NCBI GenBank assembly: GCA_002490635.1
Contig: DKUJ01000017.1
Location: 50,739 to 85,386, forward strand
Reading direction: 5' to 3'
Source: Porphyromonadaceae bacterium UBA7207
GTDB taxonomy: Bacteria; Bacteroidota; Bacteroidia; Bacteroidales; Muribaculaceae
DNA: 34,648 nt
Both the position numbers and the translations under genes were made by a program. The notes under the pieces are model-generated. The model worked only from the letters and a program-made list of their open reading frames with translations. It searched no databases and was not told the origin of the DNA. Below, in pieces: positions 7,744 to 16,632 of this stretch (the stretch's first letter is position 1; each line of letters begins with the position of its first letter).

Positions 7744-7776
7744 AAAAAAGGCTGCGCCGAAAATCGACGCAGCCTT
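7744..7776 (-). terminator. Intrinsic terminator for the minus-strand secreted-protein gene
   Basis: AAGGCTGCG (7748-7756) pairs with CGCAGCCTT (7768-7776). Read on the minus strand the hairpin is followed by CCTTTTTTGTG, a good T-run, 21 bases past the stop of the 7797-9188 gene. On the plus strand the trailing sequence (CATTATAG) is a poor T-run, so it probably acts mainly for the minus strand but may also stop read-through from tcdA. Confidence 0.8.
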
Positions 7777-7796
7777 CATTATAGCTGTGAATCTGT

Positions 7797-9188
7797 TCAG
7801 AGAACTACTTTGCTTACGCTGCTGCCCTGACGACGGATGAATACACCGTTTTCGGGATTGGCAACGCGGATGCCCTGGAGGTTGAAGTATTCCACGGGAG
7901 CGTTTTCGTCTTCCACTACGATGTCGCTGACGCCAGCACCGCCGTTGAAGCCTTCTTCGGCGAGGAGGAAGCGGGCAAGGCCGTTACCGGTCTTGTAGGA
8001 AAGGATGTAAGCGCCCTGCTTGCCGGCTTCGTCGGTAACGACATTGGCCTGCAGGATGTGTGTACGACGGCCTGCGCCTTTGTGTACACCCATACCGATC
8101 TGGGGGAAGTCATACATTTTGGTAATTGTGGACATGTCGCCTACAGTACCGTACTTCACGATGCGTGCACGGTTTGCACAGGGTGCGGGATCGTATTCCT
8201 CGTAGGGGTACATCAGGAAGGTGTTATCGCCTACAGTGAATTCGAATGCACCGTTGGGGTTTCCGTGAGGTACGATTTCCTTATCGGGATCTTCAACATC
8301 GGCGAAGCTGGAAACCATCTCGCCTTCGTTGCCGTAGAGAGCGGGGAGATAGTTCATGGCGTCGATGTAAGCCAGAGTGCCGCTGTGCTCTTCGTCGCGG
8401 AGAATGCCTACGAAAGCGCCGCCGCCCCAGGGGCCTTCAGCTGCGGGAAAGCATTCGCTGATTTCCAGACCGATGTAGCTGCCACCGGCGAGGTGACCGT
8501 AGAATTCGTCGCTGCCCTGTTCGCAAGCCCATGCGTAGAGGTAACGCTTGTCGGCGGGTGCGGAGGGTGCTGCCATTACAACGCAGCCGGCCTGCTGGCG
8601 GGTGATGTCACCGACAACGTCGATGTGGTCAACACGGCCGTTCATGTGACGGAAGTCCTCGTCGAGTGCGGGAGCGGCAATCAGTGTGAGAGCGCCGGTA
8701 TTGGTATCTACCAGGTAGATGTTCAGAGGATTGGGTTCATTTTTGGTGTCGTTCCAGGTGCTGGCTTTGTAACCGAATAGGTACACGTTGTTGTAGTCGT
8801 CGGTTCCGATGTGGTTGGCGCAGAGCAGACCGGTGAGGGGCTGGCCGTCGATAGTGAGGGCTACGTTACGCAGGTATGCGCCGGTATTGATGTCGAAAAT
8901 GATAAGCTGACCCTGGTCAACCAGACCGGTTTCGCCTTTATCGTTCACACCGAAGCTTTTGGAGGATGCTACGATGGCCTCGCTTGCCGAGCCGGTTGCG
9001 GTGGCAATATAGTCCATCGAGGGAATCTGTTTTTCGGCGTAGCTTTTCCATTCGCCTTTGGCATTACAGTTCACCCACAGGTTGGTGAAAGTGTAGCCTT
9101 CCTTGTTGGGATAGGTCACACCCTCGGTCTCTGCGAATGCAGATGCGCCCATCATAAGCGCAGTCGCGAGAAGTAAAGATTTTTTCAT
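7797..9188 (-). CDS. Secreted protein of unknown function with T9SS-like C-terminal tail
   Basis: A 463-residue protein beginning with a clear signal peptide (MKKSLLLATALMMGASAFAE). The body has repeated beta-strand-rich segments with small loops (GQLIIFDINTGAYLRNVAL; NIYLVDTNTGALTLIAAP; GTLAYIDAMN), suggesting a beta-propeller-like fold, but I do not recognise the family. The last 34 residues, VEYFNLQGIRVANPENGVFI and then RRQGSSVSKVVL, resemble the short C-terminal sorting tail common in secreted proteins of Prevotella- and Muribaculaceae-type bacteria. A T9SS client exported through the outer membrane is inferred. It is divergent from porU, 269 bases away, and is a single-gene unit bounded by the terminator at 7744-7776. 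Confidence 0.82.
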   Translation of the reverse strand: MKKSLLLATALMMGASAFAETEGVTYPNKEGYTFTNLWVNCNAKGEWKSYAEKQIPSMDYIATATGSASEAIVASSKSFGVNDKGETGLVDQGQLIIFDINTGAYLRNVALTIDGQPLTGLLCANHIGTDDYNNVYLFGYKASTWNDTKNEPNPLNIYLVDTNTGALTLIAAPALDEDFRHMNGRVDHIDVVGDITRQQAGCVVMAAPSAPADKRYLYAWACEQGSDEFYGHLAGGSYIGLEISECFPAAEGPWGGGAFVGILRDEEHSGTLAYIDAMNYLPALYGNEGEMVSSFADVEDPDKEIVPHGNPNGAFEFTVGDNTFLMYPYEEYDPAPCANRARIVKYGTVGDMSTITKMYDFPQIGMGVHKGAGRRTHILQANVVTDEAGKQGAYILSYKTGNGLARFLLAEEGFNGGAGVSDIVVEDENAPVEYFNLQGIRVANPENGVFIRRQGSSVSKVVL

Positions 9189-9283
9189 GGAGTTGTGTTG
9201 GTTTATAAATGGTTGGAATTATTCTTTGTGTATGCTGCCGGTTGGAAATTCCGCAAGGAAAACCACAGAGCTGTTTCGCGCCG

Positions 9284-9291
9284 TAAAGTTA
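9284..9291 (-). promoter_or_regulatory. Possible -7 element for the minus-strand secreted-protein gene
   Basis: The minus strand reads TAACTTTA, one base off TAnnTTTG, about 95 bases before the start at 9188. No convincing TTTG lies at the expected -33 distance, so this is tentative. Confidence 0.3.
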
Positions 9292-9439
9292 TGGATATTT
9301 TTTGAGTCCCGAACCTTTGTCAATGCTAATTTTTACGTTGACAAATGTTAAAGATTGATTCTGAATCAAAAACCCACAACACCGGCTCCGCATTTACATG
9401 CACGTGCAATAAAAGCCTGCCGCCGGCGTTTAATATATG

Positions 9440-9447
9440 TATTATTG
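9440..9447 (+). promoter_or_regulatory. Possible -7 element for porU
   Basis: TATTATTG is one base off TAnnTTTG and lies 10 bases before ATG 9458. If real, it excludes the upstream ATG at 9437 as the start and gives a very short leader. Confidence 0.3.
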
Positions 9448-9457
9448 TGCACTTGCT

Positions 9458-12400
9458 ATGTTCAGACACCATATTTTCTCTCCCCTACCTTTCCTTTTCA
9501 GGCTTATGCCGTTGCTTGCGGCAATGATATTGTCGGCCTACAACACGCCTGCGGTCTACGCCTTCGAACCAGGGCACTATCCGGAGCAATCTGTTCTTGC
9601 CAATGGGCGGTGGATGCGCGTGAGCGTCGATGCCGACGGCGTGTACCTGCTAAGCAACAGCACGTTGCGCTCGTGGGGATTCTCCGATCCTTCGCGTGTG
9701 CGAGTGTACGGCACCGGAGGCCGACGCATGCCCGACCTTCTTTCGCCCGACAACTATCCGGGCGACCTGCCGCTGCTCCAGAGCGAAGTAACCCAGCAGG
9801 GCGTCGTGTTCTACGCCCAGGGGCCAGGAGCATGGGAGGAGACAGTCAACGCCCGTTTCGTCTACCGCGCCAATGTGTACACCGCAAAAGCCTACTATTT
9901 CGTTACCGAAAGCGATGAACCGGCACGCGAGATTCCCGTGGTGGACTCGTCTTCGGAGGCGACTGAACCCGCCGACTGGTACTACCATTTCCAGCATTAC
10001 GAGAACGAGGTTTTCAGCCCCGGCGAAGCCGGTCCGCTACTGCTGGGCGAGGATTTCAGATACACCCGCAGCAGGAATTTCGACTTTCCGGTAGAAGGCA
10101 CACCTGTAACCGGCAGCGGAAGCGGCTGGTTCGAATGCTCGTTTGTTTCCAACTTCCAGAAATCGGCACCGCGCCTCAGCTTCGAAGTCGGCGGCAAGGA
10201 GGTGGCGTCCAACAGTTCCGACCAGATTTCGCCGGCAGGCTCAAGCAAGTACACGCACGGCATCGAAACCGTAACTCGCCATAATTTCGACATGGAAGGA
10301 ATCACCGGAGGCAAGCTGCGCCTGACGGTGGCACTCGGAGCCGGCGGCTCGACCGATATCGCCGCACTCAACTATATCAGCATAGGCTACAAATGCCGGC
10401 TGGCGCTTCCTGCCAGGGTGCCACTGGTATTCCACAGCCCGCAGCGCGCGCTTTCCATGGAAGTTGCCGATCCCCAGTCGCTTACAATATGGAATGTGAG
10501 CAACCCGCGCAACATCGCCAGAATAGGATTCTCCACATCTCCCGGAAAAGCGGTGTGGAACATGGGAACAGCCGTAAACCGCCGTTTCGCGGCATGGAGC
10601 AGCACCTCTCATCTGCCCTCTCCCAAGGCCGAAGGATTTATAGCCACGCAAAATCTTCATGGCCTCGAGTCGCCCGACATGGTGATTGTCACCCCCGAGG
10701 CATTCAAAGCCCAGGCACAGCGTCTGGCGGAGCTCCACGCCAATTCGTCGGACAGTCTTGTTGTGGCCGTTGCCATCCTCGAACATGTCTACAACGAATT
10801 TTCCGGCGGCCATGCCGATCCGGGTGGCCTGCGGAATTTTTTCAAAATGCTTTACGACCGTGGCACCGCCGGCACCGGACGCCCTCTGCGCTATGCCCTG
10901 CTGATGGGCAGGATGACTTTCGACAACCGCCACCTGCTTGAGTCGACAGGCAGCCACCCCACCATTCCGGGATGGACACCCTGGTCCGTTCGCGCTTCGC
11001 TGAGCGACAATGAGGGCTACTTCTCCGACGACATCGCCGCAATGCTCTCCGACGGCAGCGGAACAACACTGGGCAGAGACAAACTCGACATCGCCATCGG
11101 CCGCATACCGGTGACAAGCGCCGACGAAGCCCGCGACGTTGTCGACAAGGCCATAGAATATGCCGCCGGCAACCGTCGCTCGCCATGGAAGCAGAGAGCG
11201 CTGTTCCTTGCCGACGACGGCGACAACAACATACACCTCAACCAGACAGAAACCATGATTGCCGGCTTCGACAGCAGCCCCGACAATTCTCTGGTTGTCC
11301 GCAAGGTATATCTTGGAGCGTTCACCCGCGAAGGCGGCGTGTTCCCGAGTGCCCGCGCACGCATGTTCCGCAGCCTCGACGAAGGTGTGGTGTGGTGGAA
11401 CTTCATAGGCCATGCCAGCACCACCGGCTGGACCGGCGACGGCCAGCTCAGCTACACCGACATCAACAATCTGTATCTCCGGCACGTGCCGTTTGTCTAC
11501 GCTTCCACCTGCGACTTTCTCCGACTGGACGGAAGCGTGGTGAGCGGTGCCGAGATTCTGTACAAACAACGCTACGGCGGCTGCATAGGCGTTATAAGCG
11601 CCACACGCCCGGTATATATAGCCGACAACGGCCCGCTCTCGGCTGCTGTGGGACGTGCCATGGCCATGCGCGACAGCAATGGCCGCCTACTCGCTCCCGG
11701 CGAGATTTACCGCCGCGGCAAAAACGACATCCGCGATTCCAAAGGCAATCCGGTGAGCGACGAGAACCGCCTGCGCTATGTGTTCGTGGGCGACCCCGCC
11801 CTGCGCCTGGCGCTGCCGTCGAACACCGTGCGCATCGACAGCATCAACGGCAAAGCCGTAGACCCAGAGAACCCGGTGGAAATCGCCGCGCTCTCCACAG
11901 CCCGTATCAACGGCAGCATCATAGCCCCGGACCAGACTCCCATGAGCGGCTTCAACGGTGTTGTCGTGCTTGATATCCTCGATGCCGAACACAGCACCAC
12001 CACGGTGGTGGCCGAAAGCAACCCCGAAACCGTATTCCAGGAACTGGGCGAACGGGTGTTCACAGGAGCCACCAAAGTCGAAGGCGGCAAATTCACCATC
12101 AGCGCCTCCATTCCCGTCGAGCTCAGCCAGAACTACCGGCCGGCCACAATGTGCACATTCGCATACGCCGAGAACAGCAACGACGAAGCCGCAGGAATAT
12201 TCCGTGATTTCTATCTCTACGGATACGACGAAAACACCAGCGCCGACGAGGAAGCGCCCGTCATAGAATCGATGGTGATGAACCACAGCGACTTCCGGAA
12301 CGGCGACACCGTGAACGACAGCCCCATGCTTATCGCCCGCGTGACCGACAACCGAGGCATCAACGTGTCGACAGCCGGCATAGGCCACCAGATTACGGCC

Positions 12401-12910
12401 ACCCTGGACAGCACCAAGACATTCACCGACCTCGCATACTACTACACGCCCCTCGACGACGGCACTCCCGGAGGCATTATAAACTATCCTTTCGAAGGCC
12501 TTACCCCAGGCCAGCACACGATGCGGCTTAGAGTATGGGACACTTCGGGCAATTCCGAAACCGCCGAACTCGACTTCGTTGTGGCACCCGGTCTGCAGCC
12601 CCGGATATACGACTGCTATTCCGACTGCAATCCGGCCTCTACCTCAGCGAATTTCTATCTGCGCCACGACCAGCCCGACGCCATGGTGGATGTGGAAGTG
12701 ACCGTATTCAACCTTATCGGGCGCCCTGTATGGACCGGTCGTGCCAGCGGAAGGTCGGACATGTTCCTCACCGTTCCGGTGAGCTGGGATCTTACCGACG
12801 GTGCCGGCCGGCGCGTCGGCCGCGGAATATATCTGTACCGCGCCTCCATAACCACCGACGGCCAGACATACCAGACCGCCAGCCGCCGCATAGCCGTGAC
12901 AGCGCAATAA
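9458..12910 (+). CDS. porU: Type IX secretion system sortase / C-terminal signal peptidase PorU (peptidase C25 family)
   Basis: PorU removes the C-terminal sorting domain from T9SS cargo at the cell surface and joins the cargo to A-type LPS or releases it. The roughly 1150-residue product has a signal peptide ending near AYNTPAVYAFEPG. The N-terminal region is typical of PorU (ANGRWMRVSVDADGVYLLSN; GVVFYAQGPGAWEE; NVYTAKAYYFVT). A gingipain-type C25 peptidase region follows, with PDMVIVTPEAF and IAIGRIPVTSADEA. The catalytic His is in NFIGHASTTGW (about residue 652 from this start) and the catalytic Cys in VYASTCDFLRLDG (about 685). The end carries an immunoglobulin-like C-terminal domain (VTVFNLIGRPVW to GIYLYRASITTDG), normal for PorU, which is itself surface-located. 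ATG 9437 in frame is an alternative start, but 9458 gives a cleaner signal peptide. No porV neighbour is present here; the gene stands alone between a divergent secreted protein and convergent folK. Confidence 0.92.
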   Translation: MFRHHIFSPLPFLFRLMPLLAAMILSAYNTPAVYAFEPGHYPEQSVLANGRWMRVSVDADGVYLLSNSTLRSWGFSDPSRVRVYGTGGRRMPDLLSPDNYPGDLPLLQSEVTQQGVVFYAQGPGAWEETVNARFVYRANVYTAKAYYFVTESDEPAREIPVVDSSSEATEPADWYYHFQHYENEVFSPGEAGPLLLGEDFRYTRSRNFDFPVEGTPVTGSGSGWFECSFVSNFQKSAPRLSFEVGGKEVASNSSDQISPAGSSKYTHGIETVTRHNFDMEGITGGKLRLTVALGAGGSTDIAALNYISIGYKCRLALPARVPLVFHSPQRALSMEVADPQSLTIWNVSNPRNIARIGFSTSPGKAVWNMGTAVNRRFAAWSSTSHLPSPKAEGFIATQNLHGLESPDMVIVTPEAFKAQAQRLAELHANSSDSLVVAVAILEHVYNEFSGGHADPGGLRNFFKMLYDRGTAGTGRPLRYALLMGRMTFDNRHLLESTGSHPTIPGWTPWSVRASLSDNEGYFSDDIAAMLSDGSGTTLGRDKLDIAIGRIPVTSADEARDVVDKAIEYAAGNRRSPWKQRALFLADDGDNNIHLNQTETMIAGFDSSPDNSLVVRKVYLGAFTREGGVFPSARARMFRSLDEGVVWWNFIGHASTTGWTGDGQLSYTDINNLYLRHVPFVYASTCDFLRLDGSVVSGAEILYKQRYGGCIGVISATRPVYIADNGPLSAAVGRAMAMRDSNGRLLAPGEIYRRGKNDIRDSKGNPVSDENRLRYVFVGDPALRLALPSNTVRIDSINGKAVDPENPVEIAALSTARINGSIIAPDQTPMSGFNGVVVLDILDAEHSTTTVVAESNPETVFQELGERVFTGATKVEGGKFTISASIPVELSQNYRPATMCTFAYAENSNDEAAGIFRDFYLYGYDENTSADEEAPVIESMVMNHSDFRNGDTVNDSPMLIARVTDNRGINVSTAGIGHQITATLDSTKTFTDLAYYYTPLDDGTPGGIINYPFEGLTPGQHTMRLRVWDTSGNSETAELDFVVAPGLQPRIYDCYSDCNPASTSANFYLRHDQPDAMVDVEVTVFNLIGRPVWTGRASGRSDMFLTVPVSWDLTDGAGRRVGRGIYLYRASITTDGQTYQTASRRIAVTAQ

Positions 12911-12921
12911 AACCGTAAGAG

Positions 12922-12945
12922 GACAGCATCGCCATCCTCCACTCT
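12922..12945. terminator. Weak hairpin between convergent porU and folK
   Basis: A short inverted repeat, GAGGA and TCCTC, separated by about 11 bases, sits in the 52-base gap between the convergent porU and folK stops. The minus-strand reading is followed by TTACGGTTTTATT. The stem is short, so the call is tentative. Confidence 0.3.
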
Positions 12946-12962
12946 ACGAAACATCACACAGT

Positions 12963-13334
12963 TCAGATTTGCCGCAGTGCGGCCATCCCGGCTCGGAAAT
13001 AGCCGGAGGCGGCGTCGGCCGGTCGCAGCACAAGGTCGTCGAAAACCACTATGTCGATATCGATTGCAACACCGGCTTCACCGGACGCCTCACGGCATCG
13101 GTCCTGGTATTCCTTTGTGAGAGCACGCAACCGCGAATGCTCAAGGCCGGTGCGCAGAACAACGACACGGTTGGCATACGGCTCGGTTCCTGCCGGACAC
13201 CCCTCGGGAGGCGTGGGAAAGCACCCGGAATCGGCCACTACGGTTCCGAGTGTGGCCACAAAGCGGCAGGCCTTAGCCACCTGCTCTTCCTTGTCGGCGA
13301 CATTGGCGCCTATACATAATGTGGCAGTGCTCAT
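12963..13334 (-). CDS. folK: Short HPPK-like 6-hydroxymethyl-7,8-dihydropterin pyrophosphokinase
   Basis: It would transfer pyrophosphate from ATP to 6-hydroxymethyl-dihydropterin in folate synthesis. The 123-residue product starts like HPPK (ATLCIGANVADKEEQ), has a YANRVVVL strand and a DIDIVVFDD segment with the two Mg-binding aspartates. It is clearly shorter than E. coli HPPK (about 159 residues). The classical signature arginine just before DxDI is replaced (GVAIDIDIV), and the usual C-terminal HPHxxxxxR segment is absent. The start overlaps the tex stop by 4 bases (ATGA), and it is the last gene of the acyltransferase-phosphoesterase-tex-folK unit. The family assignment is reasonable; full catalytic competence is uncertain. 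Confidence 0.75.
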   Translation of the reverse strand: MSTATLCIGANVADKEEQVAKACRFVATLGTVVADSGCFPTPPEGCPAGTEPYANRVVVLRTGLEHSRLRALTKEYQDRCREASGEAGVAIDIDIVVFDDLVLRPADAASGYFRAGMAALRQI

Positions 13335-15442
13335 GGCTTGCTGTTTTCCAATGCAAGACTGATGCGCCTGCGTTCATTTTCAATGGCTTCGACCCGCACA
13401 TCGACAATCTGCCCCAACCGGAGCACTTCACCCACACTCTTCACCCGCCGGCCAAGGCGCGAGATGTGAATCAGACCGCTGTGGTGTATTCCCAGATCCA
13501 CAAAAGCGCCGAATGCGGCTATGTTCTCCACTTTTCCCTTAAGAACCATACCCACCGACAATTGCCCGAACGAGGTGATTTCCGGGCTGAAGGTCTCGGC
13601 TGTCTCCTGCCGGGGATCGCGCCCCGGGCGTGAAAGCTCGGCAAGGATATCGGTTATGGTAGCATTTCCGCCCAAACCTTCCGCCGCCAGTGCAGCGGCG
13701 TCGATTCCCGAGGCAAGCTGCGGATTCGCGGCGAGTGTGGCCGTATCGGTGCCGGCACGTGCGGCGATGGCAGCGACAACCGGATAGCTTTCGGGATGGA
13801 TGCCGGTACGGTCAAGCGGATTATCAGATTCGGGAATGCGGAGGAAGCCTGCCGCCTGCTCGAATGCCTTGTCGCCGAGGCGTGGCACTTTACGCAGCGC
13901 CCTGCGGTTGGCAAACGGTCCGTTGGCCCGGCGATAGGCAACAATATTACGCGCCAGCACGGGGCCGATTCCGGAAACATAGGTCAACAGGCGTTCCGAA
14001 GCGGTGTTCAGATCCACGCCAACGGCGTTCACGCAGCTGCCGACCGTGTAATCCAGCGAATCGGCCAGGCTGCCCTGGTCGACATCGTGCTGATATTGGC
14101 CCACCCCTATGGCCTTGGGGTCTATCTTTACAAGTTCCGCCAGGGGGTCGATGAGTCTGCGCCCTATGGAAACAGCTCCGCGGATGGTCACATCAAGCTC
14201 GGGAAGCTCCTCCACCGCGACTTCGGATGCCGAATACACCGATGCGCCGCTTTCGCTCACCACTTCCACTGGTGTTGCCGGCACAATCCCCTGACGCTTC
14301 AGAAAATCGGCAGTCTCTGCCGACGCAGTACCATTCCCCAGGGCTATCACATCCAGACTGTTGTCCGAGATAAGCTTTTTAAGGCACCGGCCTGCGGCTT
14401 CTTCCTTGCCGAAAGGATAAACCACACAATGCGCCAGCACATTGCCGCATGCATCCAGTGCGGCGACCTTGCATCCATTGCGAAACCCGGGATCAAGGGC
14501 AAGGACACGACGCCCTTTCATTGGTGGCGCCATAAGCAGCTGCCTGAGGTTGGAGGCGAACACGTCGATGGCCTGCGCATCGGCCTGCTCCTTGAGCTGC
14601 GCATGGATTTCCGTTTCCGCTGCAGGCATAAGCAACCTGCCGAACGCATCGGCCACTGCCGCGAAGGCTATCCGCCTGTTCTCGCCCTGCACCCGCGCCG
14701 GCACAAAGGCTTCGGCAAGAGCAAGAGAGAAAGCCTGCCTGTCGGGCAGGCCGACAGTGAGACGCAGCAGTCCCTGAGCCTTTGCGCGACGCAACGCCAG
14801 CACCTGATGCGACGCAAGGCGCCGAAGCGGTGCCTCAAACGATGCGTAGCCGGCAAAAGGAGAAACGGCAAGTTCCGCCTCCCTGCCTTTTGCAGGAGCG
14901 GAGGAAAGGGTTCCGAAGCGCCAGAGGCGTCCACGCAACATCGAACGAAGCCGCGAACTGTCGGCGGCCCATTCGGCAATTATGTCGGAAGCTCCGTCCA
15001 GAGCGTCGGAATCCACATGCCCCAATGCACTTCCGGCCATTATGCGTTTTGCAAGAGGTTCGTATCCTTTCTCGCGGGCTATGGTGGCGCGTGTGCGCCG
15101 CCGTGGCCTGTATGGGGCATATATATCGTCGAGCACAGCCATGGAATCGGCATCGGCAATGCGCCGGACTATGTCGCCGGTAAGGCAACCGGCCTGGCTA
15201 AGAGCGTCCGTTACAAACCGGCGCCTCTCGTCCAGCGATTTCTGCCTCTGCATCTCCTTCTCTATGGCACGCACGGCGGTTTCGTCGAGGTTTCCAGTCG
15301 AATCCTTGCGGTAGCGGCTGATAAAAGCCACAGTGGCACCTTCGCCGAGCAGACGGCATACTGCCGCGACACCGGCGGCCGGCAACGACAGCGCGGCTGC
15401 TGTGGCCGCCGCCAGAGAATCCGCTTCAGCGGTTGTTTCCAT
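13331..15442 (-). CDS. tex: Tex-family RNA-binding transcription accessory protein
   Basis: Tex is a conserved cytoplasmic nucleic-acid-binding protein related to eukaryotic Spt6, linked to transcription. The 703-residue product shows the full domain order: an N-terminal helical region with TVAFISRYRKDSTGNLDE (37-54) and IYAPYRPRRRTRATIA (107-122); a YqgF/RNase H-like domain from about 311 (RRVLALDPGFRNGCKVAALD); helix-hairpin-helix segments around 480-545 (DLNTASERLLTYVSGIGP; RRALRKVPRLGDKAFEQ); and a C-terminal S1 domain at about 628-703 (GKVENIAAFGAFVDLGIHHS; GLIHIS). It is slightly shorter than E. coli Tex (about 770) but complete. Its start overlaps the upstream phosphoesterase by 17 bases and its stop overlaps folK by 4, so translation of the three genes is probably coupled. 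Confidence 0.95.
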   Translation of the reverse strand: METTAEADSLAAATAAALSLPAAGVAAVCRLLGEGATVAFISRYRKDSTGNLDETAVRAIEKEMQRQKSLDERRRFVTDALSQAGCLTGDIVRRIADADSMAVLDDIYAPYRPRRRTRATIAREKGYEPLAKRIMAGSALGHVDSDALDGASDIIAEWAADSSRLRSMLRGRLWRFGTLSSAPAKGREAELAVSPFAGYASFEAPLRRLASHQVLALRRAKAQGLLRLTVGLPDRQAFSLALAEAFVPARVQGENRRIAFAAVADAFGRLLMPAAETEIHAQLKEQADAQAIDVFASNLRQLLMAPPMKGRRVLALDPGFRNGCKVAALDACGNVLAHCVVYPFGKEEAAGRCLKKLISDNSLDVIALGNGTASAETADFLKRQGIVPATPVEVVSESGASVYSASEVAVEELPELDVTIRGAVSIGRRLIDPLAELVKIDPKAIGVGQYQHDVDQGSLADSLDYTVGSCVNAVGVDLNTASERLLTYVSGIGPVLARNIVAYRRANGPFANRRALRKVPRLGDKAFEQAAGFLRIPESDNPLDRTGIHPESYPVVAAIAARAGTDTATLAANPQLASGIDAAALAAEGLGGNATITDILAELSRPGRDPRQETAETFSPEITSFGQLSVGMVLKGKVENIAAFGAFVDLGIHHSGLIHISRLGRRVKSVGEVLRLGQIVDVRVEAIENERRRISLALENSKP

Positions 15443-16631
15443 CTCGCAATGTGAAAAGGGTGATTTCGGGAGTGGCCCCTATGCGTGCGGGAATGCCCAC
15501 CTCCCCTATTCCGATATTGACATACAGCAGATGCGCGCTGTCGGCATCGGCATACAGTCCACCCCATCGCCCGTAGCGCATCGCCGCCGGCGACAGTCCT
15601 GCGATTTCCATCTGCATGGCATGTGTGTGGCCGCTCAGCGTAAGAGCGATATTCTTGTCGGGACTATCGCAGATATCGTTGTCCCAATGCGCCGGATTAT
15701 GGCTCAGCAGAATCTTGAACATACCATCGGCTGGGTCGCCGGGGTATGCCTCCGAAAGATTGCCGTAGGTATGGAATGGCGGGTCACCAACGTTTCCCAC
15801 TCCCACTACAGCCAGAGAGTCAGCGCCACGGACAATGTACCGCGTGGCGTTATCGAGCAGATTCCATCGCATGCGACTCTGCATGCCGTACATCATGGCC
15901 ATGTTCTCGGCCTTTTCGGCCGGCGAAGGCCACTGGAAATAGTCGCCGTAGTCGTGGTTGCCCAGAACCGAGCATACGCCTTCGGTGGCATCAAGTCCTG
16001 AAAGCACCTTCACAAAAGGCTGTAGCTCGGAGGTGCGGCGGTTGACTATGTCGCCGGTGAACACAATCAGATCGGGATTCAAGGCATTGACAGCCCTCAC
16101 CACCTTGCCGACATATGCAGTGTCGGCGCCATATGAGCCCACATGGAGGTCGGAAATCTGTGCTATGGTGAAACCGTCGAAAGCGGCAGGCAGGTCGGAA
16201 CGGACAATCTCCACTTCGTTGACATCGATTCTGAAACGGTTCACCAGCGCGCCCCACCACATCAGCCCGAAAACCGCCAGCGAACACAGCCAGGCAGCGC
16301 GGGTAACGCATTTTACGCGCCGGCGTTTCCAGAGCCGCGGGATTGAGGCCAGAAGGTCTACAAGCACGAAAACGGTTTTCGGCACGTAGATGCTCAGATA
16401 TGAATAGAGAATCCACATCAGCACCGCAAGGCCGCCGTCGCCGCCGGTTTTCTTGGGCCATGCCACCACTGCGACAATTATGGCCGGCAGCAACACCGAC
16501 GACCACAACGCCACTCTGCGCCACAGCGACGCATGGCGGCGGCAACGTGCCCACACGGCACGGCATATGTACACATCCAGCAGAGCGCCGAACAGAAGTA
16601 CCGGCAGGATGAGAATCAGAGGCAATCGCAT
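15426..16631 (-). CDS. Membrane-anchored metallophosphoesterase (YaeI-like)
   Basis: A 401-residue protein with three to four N-terminal membrane segments (about 4-25, 40-58, 68-92 and 112-130) and then a calcineurin-like phosphoesterase domain. Metal ligands appear in the canonical order: Asp161 and His163 (QISDLHVGS), Asp194 (FTGDIVN), Asn225/His226 (LGNHDYGD), His311 (LSHNPAHW), and His335/His337 (SGHTHAMQ). The arrangement matches YaeI/YkuE-type enzymes, some of which act on lipid-linked or UDP-diacylglucosamine-like substrates; the substrate here is unknown. It begins 1 base after the acyltransferase stop and overlaps tex. The pairing with an acyltransferase is compatible with a role in envelope lipid metabolism, which is inference. 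Confidence 0.88.
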   Translation of the reverse strand: MRLPLILILPVLLFGALLDVYICRAVWARCRRHASLWRRVALWSSVLLPAIIVAVVAWPKKTGGDGGLAVLMWILYSYLSIYVPKTVFVLVDLLASIPRLWKRRRVKCVTRAAWLCSLAVFGLMWWGALVNRFRIDVNEVEIVRSDLPAAFDGFTIAQISDLHVGSYGADTAYVGKVVRAVNALNPDLIVFTGDIVNRRTSELQPFVKVLSGLDATEGVCSVLGNHDYGDYFQWPSPAEKAENMAMMYGMQSRMRWNLLDNATRYIVRGADSLAVVGVGNVGDPPFHTYGNLSEAYPGDPADGMFKILLSHNPAHWDNDICDSPDKNIALTLSGHTHAMQMEIAGLSPAAMRYGRWGGLYADADSAHLLYVNIGIGEVGIPARIGATPEITLFTLRDGNNR

Positions 16632-16632
16632 A

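Noticed and set aside
9345..9527. 60-residue plus-strand open frame in the gap before porU
   Set aside because: It runs into porU in another frame, has no domain and no promoter; the porU signal peptide explains the coding signal.
13796..15454. 552-residue plus-strand open frame opposite tex
   Set aside because: It lies entirely antisense to a clear tex gene, has no domain and no start context, and is explained by codon bias in tex.
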